A model generated the notes under the pieces. That model searched no databases. It worked only from the letters and a program-made list of their open reading frames with translations, and was not told the DNA's origin. The translations under genes and the position numbers were made by a program. From positions 3,781,041 through 3,845,040 of the forward strand of contig NW_006921534.1 of assembly GCF_000340215.1 (NCBI RefSeq): a stretch of DNA of 64,000 nucleotides, read 5' to 3'. Origin of the DNA: Pseudocercospora fijiensis CIRAD86. Taxonomy: Eukaryota; Ascomycota; Dothideomycetes; Mycosphaerellales; Mycosphaerellaceae. This document shows, piece after piece, positions 42,955 through 52,803 of the stretch (its first letter is position 1; each line of letters starts with the position of its first letter).

Positions 42955-45657
42955 TTAGGCAGCACCAGCCTGAAGATTCTCCAACCTCAGAGTGGTAGCC
43001 TCAATCAGCGCAGTCTCACGCTCCAGTAGCCTCCACACCTCCTCCATCTTCCTCTGCTTATAATCCCACGCTTTGGTACCGTTTGCCGTTGATGGTCTAC
43101 TACTAATTGCTTCAGCCTCGCCCTTGGCTTCCAACTCCTTTTGCACCGACTCGGCTTGCTCCTTGAGCTGCGCATAAACTTCACGAACAGCATCCACACG
43201 TGACGCAACCGTATCCTCACCATCTCCCTCATCGCTCTCCACGCTCGAAGATGTCAGAACGCTATTCTCAAGCCTGATATTCGCAGTAGAACTGCGAAGA
43301 TTTGTTGAAAGCGGCATGACAGTTTTACTGATCCGTTCCACCTCATCAGCAAACGCTCGTTCCTTAGCCGAAAGCTCTTTGCTACCGAGACCGCGCATCT
43401 TCTTGCGAAGATTCTCCACCCGCTCATGGATCTCTCGGGTTTTCTCCTGCCGTTGCCGCACCCGATTTTCAACCTTTGACTTGCCTCCACGCACGAGCTC
43501 TGGCTCTCCAGGTGTCTGTTCGGGGAACTCATCGTCACCGGTGACGCTGTTGACGCGATTGGAGAGCTCGCGCACTCGTTCGATCTGTGCCTTCATCTCG
43601 TTGATCATCCGTTCGCATCGTCTGAACAAGTCTGCTGCCGCCAGCCCGAGCATGTGTGTTTCACTACTGAGTACTCGGTGCGCCTCAGTCATCTTCTGCA
43701 AGGTGTATGGTGAGAAGTTCACCAGGCCTTTGATATCGCCAGGCACCGCGCCATTAGCACTCTCGCGTCTCCAAGACTCGAGTAATCCTGGCAACTTCGA
43801 TGCGTGGAAGAAAACCTCCGCGGGTTGGTATGGCGCTCGCTCTTCTGCCGCCGTGAGAGCGGCTCGAGGCTCATAGACGTCGGGGAGATATGGATGCGCT
43901 GCGAGGACCGGGACGTCGAGAATCGCAGCGATAGGCGTCTTGCCTGACGACGAGAGTGTGATGTATCCGAGATTGGAGGCGTCAAGAATGCTGATGGCGG
44001 CATTAATGTCGTCGAGAGGTTCGTCCACCTCTGCCGTAAGTCGGCTGACTGTGGTGAGTGATGATTCCAAGATCAGATTCATACGAAAGTCGATGCCCTC
44101 AGTTGCAGTGACAGGCGCCGACAATTCGTCTTCTAATGCACGAACCCAGGGTCGCAGCGACAGATTGTAAATCCCTGTAGGCTGCGTGCTGAAGATTTCG
44201 TATCGATCGGCTGGCGATGGGGTGAAAGTCGGCCATGCCTCGTCACCTTGCTGATCATCAGGTGCCAGATGGACAGTCTCATACAGCAGTAAGGTCTTGA
44301 CATTCTCATCGCTCTGCTGATATAGAGCACGATTTCGAGATGAGCCGGGAAGCCATTCCGCCTCCACTCCTTCGAGGTTGAGGCATATATGTACCTTACC
44401 TGTATTCGTAGATAAACAAACAACCCCAACGCTAAGACCCTCATCGATGGCAAGATCGTCGAAGTTCTCATCGTCATCGAAGAGATCTTCCTGACTGACG
44501 TTTGGCGCGATAACGTGGATGTCCGTGATGTCACCCGAATCCGGCTCAGGCGAGATCTCGAATGGGCCTTGAAGTCGGGGCATAGATGCCGGCTTTTCTG
44601 GTCTCGAATAGACTGCCGCGTCGCGCAAGCCGGGAAGGATCGACGGATCTTGATCATCAAGCTCAGCAAGCCACTTCCTCTGATGCGTCGCGATGAGCTT
44701 CTCCAGCTCTGTGCTTTGCTGGCTGTGCTCGTGAACGCGCGCTTTCGCCACCACACTTGTCGTCAGGCTCGGCAACACTGTTGGCGAAAGCCAGAATTGC
44801 GATGGAAGAAAGGGACACAGCGCATAGACATCTCCAGGAGCCATGGCTATCCACAGGGTCATGCTCGACCAGCCATCTTCATCTTCTTGTCCCGTGCCAC
44901 CGAAGCAGCTCGCAGACACGCGCATTTGTTCGTCGTCAAGCGAGTAGCCTTTCTTGACACCATATTTGTTCGCAGCCAGATCATCTCGAGAAGAAGTTGC
45001 GCGGGCGAGTTTCCTCAGATCGACAGCTAAGCTTGGCTCATTGAAGCTGGCTCTGTTGTCGATGTCCAGCTCCCATAAGCGCACTACTGCATCCAGAGTA
45101 ATGGTAAGCAGCGCATTTCCTGACGGTGAGAGTGGATGCCAAAGAGCGCTCACAAGCGGTGACTGTTCCAACACATGCGCGGTAGGGCCGACAGTAAAGG
45201 ACTTGAGCTTGAGTGTCTGTTGCTCAGGAAAGTTGAGGTGTTCGGGCGGGGGTAGGATGCAGACGCGACAGAGGTGCTTGGTGAGGATGGCGATGTATTC
45301 GCCAGTGGGAGAGACGGAGATTTGCTGTATCGACTGATTCGAAGGAATCGATGTGTGAAGGCTTTTGTAGAGCGTTTGCGGGCTTTTTTGTGGTTGTGCC
45401 CGTGAAGGTCGAATGCCACCTTCGCCAGCCTCTTTCAGCAATGCGACATCTGCCCATCGCAGCTCATTGCCCGTCGCATAGAAAATCTCCGTCCCCCGGT
45501 GTGCAATCCGCTTCGAAGGCCCGTCCTTTGCGCTCTCTAACTCCGATGCTGCGCGTGCTTTTCCATTGATACTGCTCTTGTTTGCCGGCTGGAAGAAGTC
45601 GTAGGCGGCTTGACCGTGATCAAGCCACTTGGGCGCTCGTTGGATGACTTTGGGCAT
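42955..45657 (-). CDS. NUP82: Nucleoporin Nup82/Nup88-type, 900 aa
   Basis: Component of the cytoplasmic face of the nuclear pore, where it anchors Nup159 and Nsp1 for mRNA export. Unspliced on the minus strand. The N-terminal half is beta-propeller-like: IQQISVSPTGEYIAILTKH, LVSALWHPLSPSGNALLTITLDAVVRLWELD, VGVVCLSTNTGKVHICL. Such WD-like blocks in this order characterise Nup82. Acidic loops (DDDENFDD) interrupt it. The last about 300 residues form long coiled coils (SEKERAFADEVERI-like heptads, RVRELSNRVNSV, YAQLKEQAESVQKELEAKGEAEA), as expected for assembly with Nsp1. The frame extends upstream only through a GTG codon; ATG at 45657 gives MPKVIQRAPKWL, the usual start. It shares a 264-bp promoter region with the divergent CBP20 gene. 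Confidence 0.9.
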   Translation of the reverse strand: MPKVIQRAPKWLDHGQAAYDFFQPANKSSINGKARAASELESAKDGPSKRIAHRGTEIFYATGNELRWADVALLKEAGEGGIRPSRAQPQKSPQTLYKSLHTSIPSNQSIQQISVSPTGEYIAILTKHLCRVCILPPPEHLNFPEQQTLKLKSFTVGPTAHVLEQSPLVSALWHPLSPSGNALLTITLDAVVRLWELDIDNRASFNEPSLAVDLRKLARATSSRDDLAANKYGVKKGYSLDDEQMRVSASCFGGTGQEDEDGWSSMTLWIAMAPGDVYALCPFLPSQFWLSPTVLPSLTTSVVAKARVHEHSQQSTELEKLIATHQRKWLAELDDQDPSILPGLRDAAVYSRPEKPASMPRLQGPFEISPEPDSGDITDIHVIAPNVSQEDLFDDDENFDDLAIDEGLSVGVVCLSTNTGKVHICLNLEGVEAEWLPGSSRNRALYQQSDENVKTLLLYETVHLAPDDQQGDEAWPTFTPSPADRYEIFSTQPTGIYNLSLRPWVRALEDELSAPVTATEGIDFRMNLILESSLTTVSRLTAEVDEPLDDINAAISILDASNLGYITLSSSGKTPIAAILDVPVLAAHPYLPDVYEPRAALTAAEERAPYQPAEVFFHASKLPGLLESWRRESANGAVPGDIKGLVNFSPYTLQKMTEAHRVLSSETHMLGLAAADLFRRCERMINEMKAQIERVRELSNRVNSVTGDDEFPEQTPGEPELVRGGKSKVENRVRQRQEKTREIHERVENLRKKMRGLGSKELSAKERAFADEVERISKTVMPLSTNLRSSTANIRLENSVLTSSSVESDEGDGEDTVASRVDAVREVYAQLKEQAESVQKELEAKGEAEAISSRPSTANGTKAWDYKQRKMEEVWRLLERETALIEATTLRLENLQAGAA

Positions 45658-45921
45658 TGCTGGAGTATTTATTCCTCTGCTATCTCGATCGCATTCTGTT
45701 GTCACATGCACAACGTACAACGCGCAAGCCACAGTGATGTTCTTCTGAAGCTGAACTGAACTGAGCTTGACAAACTTTACGCGCTTTCACAAGCTTTGAG
45801 GTCGCGTCCAAGCTCTGTCCGTGCTTGCGCTTGCCAAGCGCCTGCTTCACAGCTTCAACTCGTCTCTTCGTGGCGACAATAATAATCCACACTACAACCA
45901 CCAACGACCAACGACGTCGTG

Positions 45922-46520
45922 ATGCCTTCCTTTCAGATGAGAAGCACCGTCGAGAGGCTGGATAAGCCTTCCAGCTATGCCATGAGCAAGGTATACCACG
46001 ACCAGCCTTTCAGCTTACTTCGCGAACACATAATGACAACACCTACCTATAGTACAAGAAGCGCAAGCGCGCGCCTCACGAGGAACACGATGAAAGCAAG
46101 CGCGCACCCTCACCCGACCTCGAAGAAAAATTAGCCAACGCCACGACCCTCTACGTCGGTAACCTCTCCTTCTACACCACCGAAGAACAAATCCACTCCC
46201 TCTTCAGCACATGCGGAGAAATCAAACGTCTAGTCATGGGTCTAGACCGTTTCGCAAAGACGCCCTGCGGTTTTTGCTTTGTCGAATACTACACTCATCA
46301 AGACGCTTTGGACTGTCTCAAGTACGTGGGAGGCACGAAACTAGACGAGAGAATAATTAGAACGGATCTGGACGAGGGCTTCTCTGAGGGCAGACAGTAT
46401 GGTAGGGGTAGGAGTGGTGGACAGGTCCGAGATGAGTATCGTGATGAGTATGATCCTGGTCGTGGAGGCTATGGTAGAATGATGGACAAGGATTATGCGG
46501 GCGAGTATAATGACCGATAG
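45922..46520 (+). CDS. CBC2: Nuclear cap-binding protein subunit 2 (CBP20), 178 aa
   Basis: Small subunit of the nuclear cap-binding complex, which binds the m7G cap of pre-mRNA with CBP80. Two exons, 45922-45990 and 46053-46520, with a 62-nt GT-AG intron; the join gives [11 protein letters not shown]. One RRM covers about residues 55-130, with RNP2 LYVGNLSF and RNP1 CGFCFVEYY. The CBP20-specific aromatic and acidic residues are present: SSYAMSKYKKRK before the RRM (cap-stacking Tyr) and [23 protein letters not shown] after it. The C-terminus is Arg/Gly/Asp rich. The start is the first ATG, at the end of the short region shared with Nup82. Length is slightly above the animal protein because of the N-terminal linker. 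Confidence 0.96.
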
Positions 46521-46946
46521 GATGGTGATACTTTACTGCGATCTGCGAAGGGATCGAAGGCAAGCGTTGGAAAGCTGAAGAGGCTTTCTTGAGGCAGTAC
46601 ATTCGGTGGCAATGCAACCGAACGAACGCCCAGCGACGTGATTTTGTACTCATCGGACAGCACCCGGGAGTTTTCTAGGCCACAAGCGGAGGCTACAGAG
46701 CACCTTCCTCCTGGCAATATTTGGGTTCGAGCGTTAGCTGAAAGTACGATCAGCGAGAAGTGTGTCGCGACGCTCGAAGATCCATACTATCTCTGAGTTA
46801 TCTGGTGTGACACTAGGATCAAGCCTCACGAGGGGCAGTGCTTGCTTCTTGCCTGTCCCTCTTAACGAGAAACCCAACCTAGCGTGATCTATCGTCTACA
46901 CTCGGTCCATCCCTCTAGTCAAGTTCTTACCCGCACGCCTTAAGAA
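46521..46946. other. Spacer at the left edge of the accessory island
   Basis: CBP20 3' flank. No gene or repeat was recognised. Housekeeping order ends here and broken genes and transposons begin to the right. Confidence 0.4.
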
Positions 46947-47376
46947 ATGTCTAGCGCCGAAGCTATTACAACCATTCAGCTAGCTGCTTGATGCATGCAT
47001 CGGCATTGCGAAGACGATTATCGATATTGGACGCGCTATCTATGACGCCCAAGGACTTCCACCGAAACTTCGGGAACTTCGGGAACTCCTCGAGAGACTA
47101 CCGGCGATCGAAGAGCTGTTAGAGAGTGCGTATGAGAATTTTGAAGAAGAGCAGATTGATGAAGATACGGGCAAGGGCGTGCAGCCGATTCTTAAACAAT
47201 GCGAGCAGGCACTAGGTAACCTAAGAAATATCTTTAGAAAAGCTGGTCCAAAGGATGGGGACAACCGCGGCGACGACAATACTCTCGCTTATCTCGAGAA
47301 ATCGAATTCCGAGAATACGCTTTCTCAGAAAGAGAACTCCGAGCAACGAGAGCTACTCGAGACCCGAAAGAAATGA
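46947..47376 (+). pseudogene. SesA-type N-terminal domain of a fungal STAND (NLR-like) protein, truncated
   Basis: The start MSSAEAITTIQLAA is in one frame and breaks off at a TGA. The homology resumes one frame over as IGIAKTIIDIGRAIYDA. It continues through GLPPKLRELRELLERLPAIE, ENFEEEQIDEDTGKGVQPIL and ALGNLRNIFRKAGPKDG to a stop at 47374-47376. This order matches SesA (the N-terminal domain on NACHT and P-loop NTPases), which in fungi is the signalling end of NLR-like incompatibility or immune receptors. Only this domain remains: no nucleotide-binding or repeat part follows. The frameshift near 46990 and the missing rest make it a relic. A shortened stand-alone SesA gene that starts elsewhere is less likely. 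Confidence 0.7.
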
Positions 47377-47961
47377 ACGAAAGGGAAGCGAGTTGCTTTA
47401 CAAGGCCGGTTCGTCTTAATACGCAAGAATTTGTCGAAGTTGTACCATTTTCGATCCTGGAGGTTTAATGTGTCTTGAACCCGATGCTGCTCTAACGCTT
47501 GACCGAAGGTGTGCCGTCGTACACTTTCTCGCCGTTGTGGTTAATCTTGCATTGTTGACGTTACTCGAACTCGAACCCGATGCTACTCTCGCGCTCGATA
47601 GAACGTTTGCCCCCTGGATCGCACTCCTTCTGGCCGCTGCTATTGATCCAGCATGTCGGCTACAGATCAGTTAGCAACTATTCCAAAATCTATTTATGAA
47701 TCTATGACTCACTTTTTGAGCGAGTGGAACGGCTGTGCAAACGGCCGCCAAAAATGCTATAAAAATCGTTGCCTTCATTTTGTCGTTTAATCGAAGGTGA
47801 TTTGAGAAAAGTTGGGTTGTGGTTATGAATAGTACTGTTCAAAACTTCAAGATTGTTGAGCTGAGACTTCGAAATTTTGAGCACAGGGCACACCCTCGAT
47901 TATTATACACCTAGTGACACAAAACATATTCCGCGGCTTCCGGCGTAAATTATACAGTTTA
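47377..47961. other. Spacer between SesA relic and Fot1-like element, with a short direct repeat
   Basis: Two related about 33-bp segments (around 47476 and 47572) both read as LEPDAxLxLDR; otherwise no gene is seen. The TA at 47960-47961 is the target site of the transposon that follows. Confidence 0.45.
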
Positions 47962-48080
47962 TCTGTAGTACCCACCCGCTGCTTAGTCCGAGCCCACCCT
48001 CGTTCCTTAGGTGGCTCTACCCGCGTAGCGGGTAGTCGACAGGTTAATAATAATTGCGGCTTAGTAATAATATCCGTAGA
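47962..48080 (+). repeat. Left terminal inverted repeat of the Fot1-like element
   Basis: Pairs with the right TIR over roughly 110-130 bp with a divergent middle. It contains the self-complementary ACCCGC-GTA-GCGGGT at about 48010-48024. Confidence 0.85.
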
Positions 48081-49834
48081 CCATTATATTATCGACGTGT
48101 TTCCTCGTGTTTCCAAGCTCTTTTACGCGCTATATTATATCGACTTATCTTAAGGAAGAAGATCGTATTGTAGAAGCAATAGAGTAGCTTACTAAATAGG
48201 AGGTAGCTCTAAAGTTAACTAAAGTAGCCGAATTCTTCGAGGTACTATACTAACGACTGCGACATCGTATTCAAGGCCTCCCTTCTAAATCTACGCGGAA
48301 GTTAAGTTATCGCAAGCTTAATAAGGTCTAGGAGGCCGCGATAGTCTAGTATTTAAAGCGCTACGATGAAATCGGTGTATCTACGCGCCTACGCTAGTTG
48401 TTAGTTACCGCTAACTCGATTCTCGCTCGATACTACGACGATCCGACCTCACCGCTACTAATAGTGTCTTCCGCGTAGGCAAGTCGATAGAAAGAGAGGA
48501 ACCCTTAGTAGTAGAGAGTAAAGACTATACCGTTAGATGCGGCTAGAGCCGCTACTTATAAGGAAGGAGATATATAGTAGTAGTTTACTCGGTACTACTA
48601 GGTCTGTACAGAATACGGTATATTGCTATCGGATATATAGAATATAGACGAGACAGGCTTCCGCATTGGCATAGCGAGAGGCTAGTGGGTACTTACTTAG
48701 TATCCGAAGAGGCGTAACTTCCTACCTATAGCTAACAATCGCGAGTCTCTAACGGTTGTTAAAGCTATTAGCGCTGCTAGGTCTATAGTGCCTCTAATGC
48801 TTATTCTACAAGGCAAAACACACCTAAATACATAGTTTCAACACTTAGAAGATAATACACTAGTTAGAGTAAGCGATTCAGGTTATACAAACGACGTTCT
48901 ATCGCTAGAGTAGGTATAGCACTTCGATAGGTTCTCGAAGGTTACCTAAACTAGTAGCTTCCGGCTTCTGCTTCTCGACGGCTACGGATCGCATACAACT
49001 AAGGAATTTATTGAATATTGCGACGCTAATAATATCATACTATTCGCACTGCCTTCATATACTTCTGCTATCCTACAGCCTCTAGATATAGTTATATTCT
49101 AGCCTTACAAACACTAGCACTCCGAAGCCGTAGATTTAGCCGTTCGGACTAGCTATACGGATTATAACAAGCTCGAGTTTCTAGTAGACTTTAAGCACTT
49201 CCGATTGCAGGCATTAAAGAAGGGCACTATTATATCGTTATTTGAGAAGACCGGACTATATCTATTTAATCCGGAGGTCGTTCTTATCAAGGTTCGTGCT
49301 TAGATCGAGTCTCTTCGCTCTCGAGAGAGGTAGATTACTCTAGAACCTCAATCGAGAGCGGCACCGAATATGCTTAATACACTACGTAGTGTAAGGTCTT
49401 ATAATCGCTTCACTTTAGCGCTGCTTAAACAGAACATGCCAGACTCTATGCGTAAGCCATTAACTAAGCTACTTAAAGCTACGGAAATTAGGCTTCTCGA
49501 AGGTATAGAAGCGATCGATGAACTAAACAATACTACTGTTACAATAGAGGCTAGAAGGGCTCGTAATCTATAGAAGAGGTCTAGTCTATAGAAAGGAGGT
49601 ATCTTATATATAAAGAACGCGCGTACTATTGTTTAAGAGCGACAAGAGAGTGATCTTATAAAAGCACGTAGAGCGCTTACACGTACTAAAGAAGCCGATA
49701 TGAGACAACGGATAGCAGCTATTAATAAGCACGTAAAGGGAACACCTGCTAGGCCTGCTTACATTGCTTACAGGAAGAAGATTATTCACCTATAGCTTTA
49801 GGTGATGGACGATATTGTAGATACAGTGTCGACA

Positions 49835-49955
49835 GTCGAATAATATTATCACTAAGCCGCAATTATCATTGACCTGTCGACTACCCGCTGCGCGGGTAGT
49901 TATGGCCGAGGCACGAGGACATAACGTGACCGAGCGCGCGGGTAGGTACTACGGA
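49835..49955 (-). repeat. Right terminal inverted repeat of the Fot1-like element
   Basis: Complement of the left TIR, ending GGTACTACGGA next to a TA. The hairpin here is ACCCGC-TGC-GCGGGT, so the stem is kept while the loop differs from the left copy. Confidence 0.85.
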
Positions 49956-50040
49956 TACAAGGTATTCCCCACGCACGCGGCACGCCGCAGGTCCGGCGCA
50001 GGATAATATGTATAAGGAGAGCTACATGGGTCCATGCTTC

Positions 50041-50690
50041 TGCAGGTCTTCGGCACCAAGTGATTGATGACTAACAGCTCCGAGTAAAGCCTTGGCTACG
50101 TTCTCCTTCACCACTACTGCAACATTAGACCCTGCACTGCACGATCTGAGACAACAAGAGAAGCCAGATATATCTGCTACAGCCAGAAAATATGGAGTGG
50201 AGCGCTCTGTCTTATCTAGGCGGTTCAACAAGAAGTCTGGAACCAAGCAGCAGCAATATTAAGATCTTCAACTTCACAACTATCAACAAGAGGCTACCCT
50301 TGTGGACTATATCGATACTCTTACGTATTGAGGTATCCCTCCAACGCCGTCAATGGTGAATACATTCGTTCATGAGATCACTGGCAAGTGGCCTGGGAAG
50401 TGCTGGCTCAGCAGATTCGTTAAACGGTGGCCTAGAGCGATCCAGTCCAAATACCTCCTTCCTATCGACTCAGCACGCAAGAAGGCTGACTCACTTTGGT
50501 CCTATAGTGAGTACTTCGGGCATCTTCAACAAAAGATGCAGCAGTACGAGGTGGAGCCTGAGAATATGTATAACGTTGATGAGAAAGGATTCATGATTAG
50601 TACCATGAAGAAGCAAAAGCGAGTCTTTATAAAAGAGGCTTACGAAAGAGGCTCCTTGCTAGGCAATATCCACGATGGTAAATGTCGGTG
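50041..50690 (+). pseudogene. Second pogo-like transposase, 5' fragment
   Basis: One frame from about 50071 encodes a helix-turn-helix (ARKYGVERSVLSRRFN), then a Tc5/CENP-B-type DNA-binding domain (WPGKCWLSRFVKRWP). It ends just after the first catalytic block (YNVDEKGFMI) and KEAYERGSLLGNIHDG. The last part of a DDE_1 domain is missing. It carries TAA and TGA stops near 50258 and 50329, and no TIR was found. The sequence differs from the neighbouring Fot1-like element, so it is a different family. It ends abruptly at about 50685 against unrelated sequence of the next ORF. Confidence 0.8.
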
Positions 50691-51555
50691 TTGAAGTCAA
50701 ACGGAATCATGACATCTTGACGAATGTTGTCCCAGACCAGAGTCTCCGCCTTCGGGGTTGAGTTTGCAATTTCTTCGGATGCCATATGGTCATCAGCTGA
50801 AGTCTCACTCTCCAGTGCAGGAGCTGGTCGAGTTATGATGACGCTGTCCGTTCGAACCGAAAGATGCGTCTGCTGATTCCAACCCAGATTCCAGCTCCTG
50901 GTTCTGCATAACAACGATTTCGTCGGGATCGTATCGTGCATCTGCCCATCATTATCATGACCTTCAACATGATCAAAGTCTCCAGACTTATCTGGCATGG
51001 CGCTTGATCCCTCAACGACCTCACCTGGCACATCGTCTCGCTCAAGCTCCATCGACAAGTCTTCCACTGTTGTGTCCATCTCCAGACTCTGAAGCTCCTG
51101 GTCAATTGGCATTGGAGTATCTTGATCTTCAATCCTAGACGATTGATCTTCGTCGTTGACTGCCTCCGAAATCAAAGGCTGCAGCTCCGGATACACCATT
51201 GCCCGATCTCGAGCTCTAGACACTGTAGTTGGTCTGACTTCTGACAGTGGAATCACAGGCTTTCGGTATGGCTTCGTAGTCTGTGGAGTACCTTGCTGCG
51301 TGCCGAGCACAGTAAAGCGTCTGACAGGCGTGCCCGACCGTACACCATATCCTGTGCTCGGGTGTTTTCCTGAGTGCCAAGGCGAGGACCAGAGCGCTTC
51401 ATAGGCGTCTTGGGCCCGCACAATTCATCTTGGGGGACGTTGTTGGTAGTATCACCTTCTTCCGACTCATCATCGTCTAGCTCTGCAGTCTCATCATCGG
51501 CGTCGTCGAAGGGTTCGCCGATTCCATCCGAGGGAGTGGTCGGCCTAGAAGATGC
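50691..51555 (-). pseudogene. Acidic, low-complexity protein fragment on the minus strand, possible inverted 5' half of the BRCT gene
   Basis: Two overlapping minus frames look coding. The upper part reads TPASSRPTTPSDGIGEPFDD, then acidic DDDESEE and GPKTPMKRSGPRLG. The lower part, in another frame, reads RSGTPVRRFTVLGTQQGTP, PYRKPVIPLSEVRP, MPIDQELQSLEMD and DSVIITRPAPALESE, and stays open into the transposase fragment at about 50690. Neither has a domain. The Ser/Thr/Pro- and Asp/Glu-rich style, with TPMK-type motifs, is what fungal BRCT proteins of the adjacent kind carry before their BRCT domain. There is no complete gene: the 3' end is cut by transposon sequence and the upper end runs into the BRCT fragment on the other strand. 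Confidence 0.45.
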
Positions 51556-52120
51556 TGGAGTTAGCTCTGGTCGAGGTCTACACGAGCGACGGCGATTGTG
51601 CAACGCCTGCATTCGCTGCCTTTGTTCAACGACTGGGCGGCAAGACCACAAAGACTTTCAGTGAACGCTTGACTCATATGGTCTCTAAGGAAGGCTCGCC
51701 AAAGACTTTGCGGCGCCTTCGTATTTACAACAAACTGGTCCTGGAAAGCGGGACTGGCAGGGAAATTCACTGTGTCAACAGTCGCTGGGTGACAGATTGC
51801 GATGCGCAGGGCACGCGCATGCCAGATTCTGATGAACCCTATGCTGTTGAGGTGAACAATGCTCCACGCACTGCCAAGCGCCGTCACAAGAGCATGGAAT
51901 CCACGAGCCTTACCAACATTGGAGGCAGCGTCTTCCGTGATCGCAAACCCGTCTGGGTAGAAGCTCGCTGGGGCGATCGCAACTGAAGATGGACTCGCCA
52001 ACGGATGACTGAACGACACCGATCAACGTTGAAGACAAGGAGAACTCTGGTGACGATGGATCGCCATCAACTCTCGGCTCCGAACTCACTACAGCCAGGA
52101 GACAGCAGGATAATCGTTGA
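51552..52120 (+). pseudogene. BRCT-domain protein, 3' fragment with frameshift
   Basis: An intact BRCT domain opens the fragment: LVEVYTSDGDCATPAF, RLGGKTTKTFSERLTHMV, the Trp-containing HCVNSRWVTDCDAQG, and YAVEV. The usual RRHKSMES and LTNIGGSVFRDRK follow. At about 51955 the family-like sequence shifts frame (RSSLGRSQLKMDSPTDD), meets a TGA at 52010-52012, then continues as TPINVEDKENSGDDGSPSTL to a stop at 52118-52120. BRCT modules bind phosphoproteins in DNA damage signalling. An in-frame stop lies just upstream of the first ATG (51552), and no N-terminal half exists on this strand, so the gene is 5'-truncated and decayed. The domain itself is undamaged, so a shortened protein could still be made. 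Confidence 0.75.
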
Positions 52121-52803
52121 TGGGCTCCAGAAACTTGAAGAAGTCATTCGCTATGAGCCTGATCAGGCTCTCCCGTACTTCGAATGGCAGGGCCGAACAA
52201 ACCACTTTAGACGGGCTCGGTACCTGATAATGATCTTGCTGGAGGAGGCACCGCTCACGCTCACGTTCAGGTAAATCTCTACACGCGCTGAGTCGATCAG
52301 TCGCACTGGCGCGGGTGCGCAAGCACAGCTCGAGCGAGAGAGATAGCGCAAGGCCTGAGAGGCATCCTGGCATATTTTAGGTGGGCATAATGTCTCCGTC
52401 GGCGCTGTCACTTGTCGACTCGGTAAGCGTTTACTCCGCATGCGCGAAAATCCAGCACATGCTGTGGCAGCGGTTGGTGAGCAAAGCCGCGCACGCACGA
52501 AAATGGTCTCTTCCGCGGATCCGCATACCATTGAATTCCATCACCTACCATAACCTAGTGCTCTCGAGCATTTGCCGCCAAATTCGACTTTGCCTTGCCG
52601 TTATAAGATGTGAGGTTTGGGCTGCATGAAAGGGACATCGGCTTGCAGACAGAAGGCTTGAAGCTGTGTCTGCGGATTACTGTGGATGTCTATGTCTGGC
52701 TGTAGCAACAGCAATCACCCCAGGAGGGCTTCATGATCTCCCGATCAATGCAGCGCATACATCAATCATTCCATGAATAGAGCATGGTTTCTTCAGCTCA
52801 TCA
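52121..52803. other. Spacer at the right edge of the accessory island
   Basis: Several frames of 60-120 codons on both strands without domain or start support. Regular composition. PDX2 3' flank at the right. Confidence 0.45.

Larger units (their letters stand above)
47962..49955 (+). mobile_element. Fot1/pogo-type transposon, 1,994 bp, complete ends, RIP-mutated
   Basis: TA flanks both ends. The terminal inverted repeats begin TCYGTAGTACCYACCCGC and extend about 110-130 bp; they agree best in the inner part, ACCCGCGTAGCGGGTAGTCGACAGG and TAATTGCGGCTTAGT. The plus strand carries a single transposase frame traceable end to end but crossed by TAG/TAA stops, many at expected Trp or Gln codons. 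Blocks: a psq/CENP-B-like helix-turn-helix (KVAEFFEV, RLRHRIQG, RKLSYRKLN), then DDE_1 motifs NIDETGFRIG, RLLLLDGYGSH, ALPSYTSAILQPLDI and LFEKTGLYLFNPEVV. Size, TA target and motif order are those of the Fot1/pogo group. Compared with the 3.6-kb element it has fewer stops, so RIP was lighter or insertion more recent. Confidence 0.93.

Noticed and set aside
52005..52274. 89-codon ATG frame after the BRCT domain
   Set aside because: It overlaps the frameshifted BRCT tail in a different frame and has no homology.
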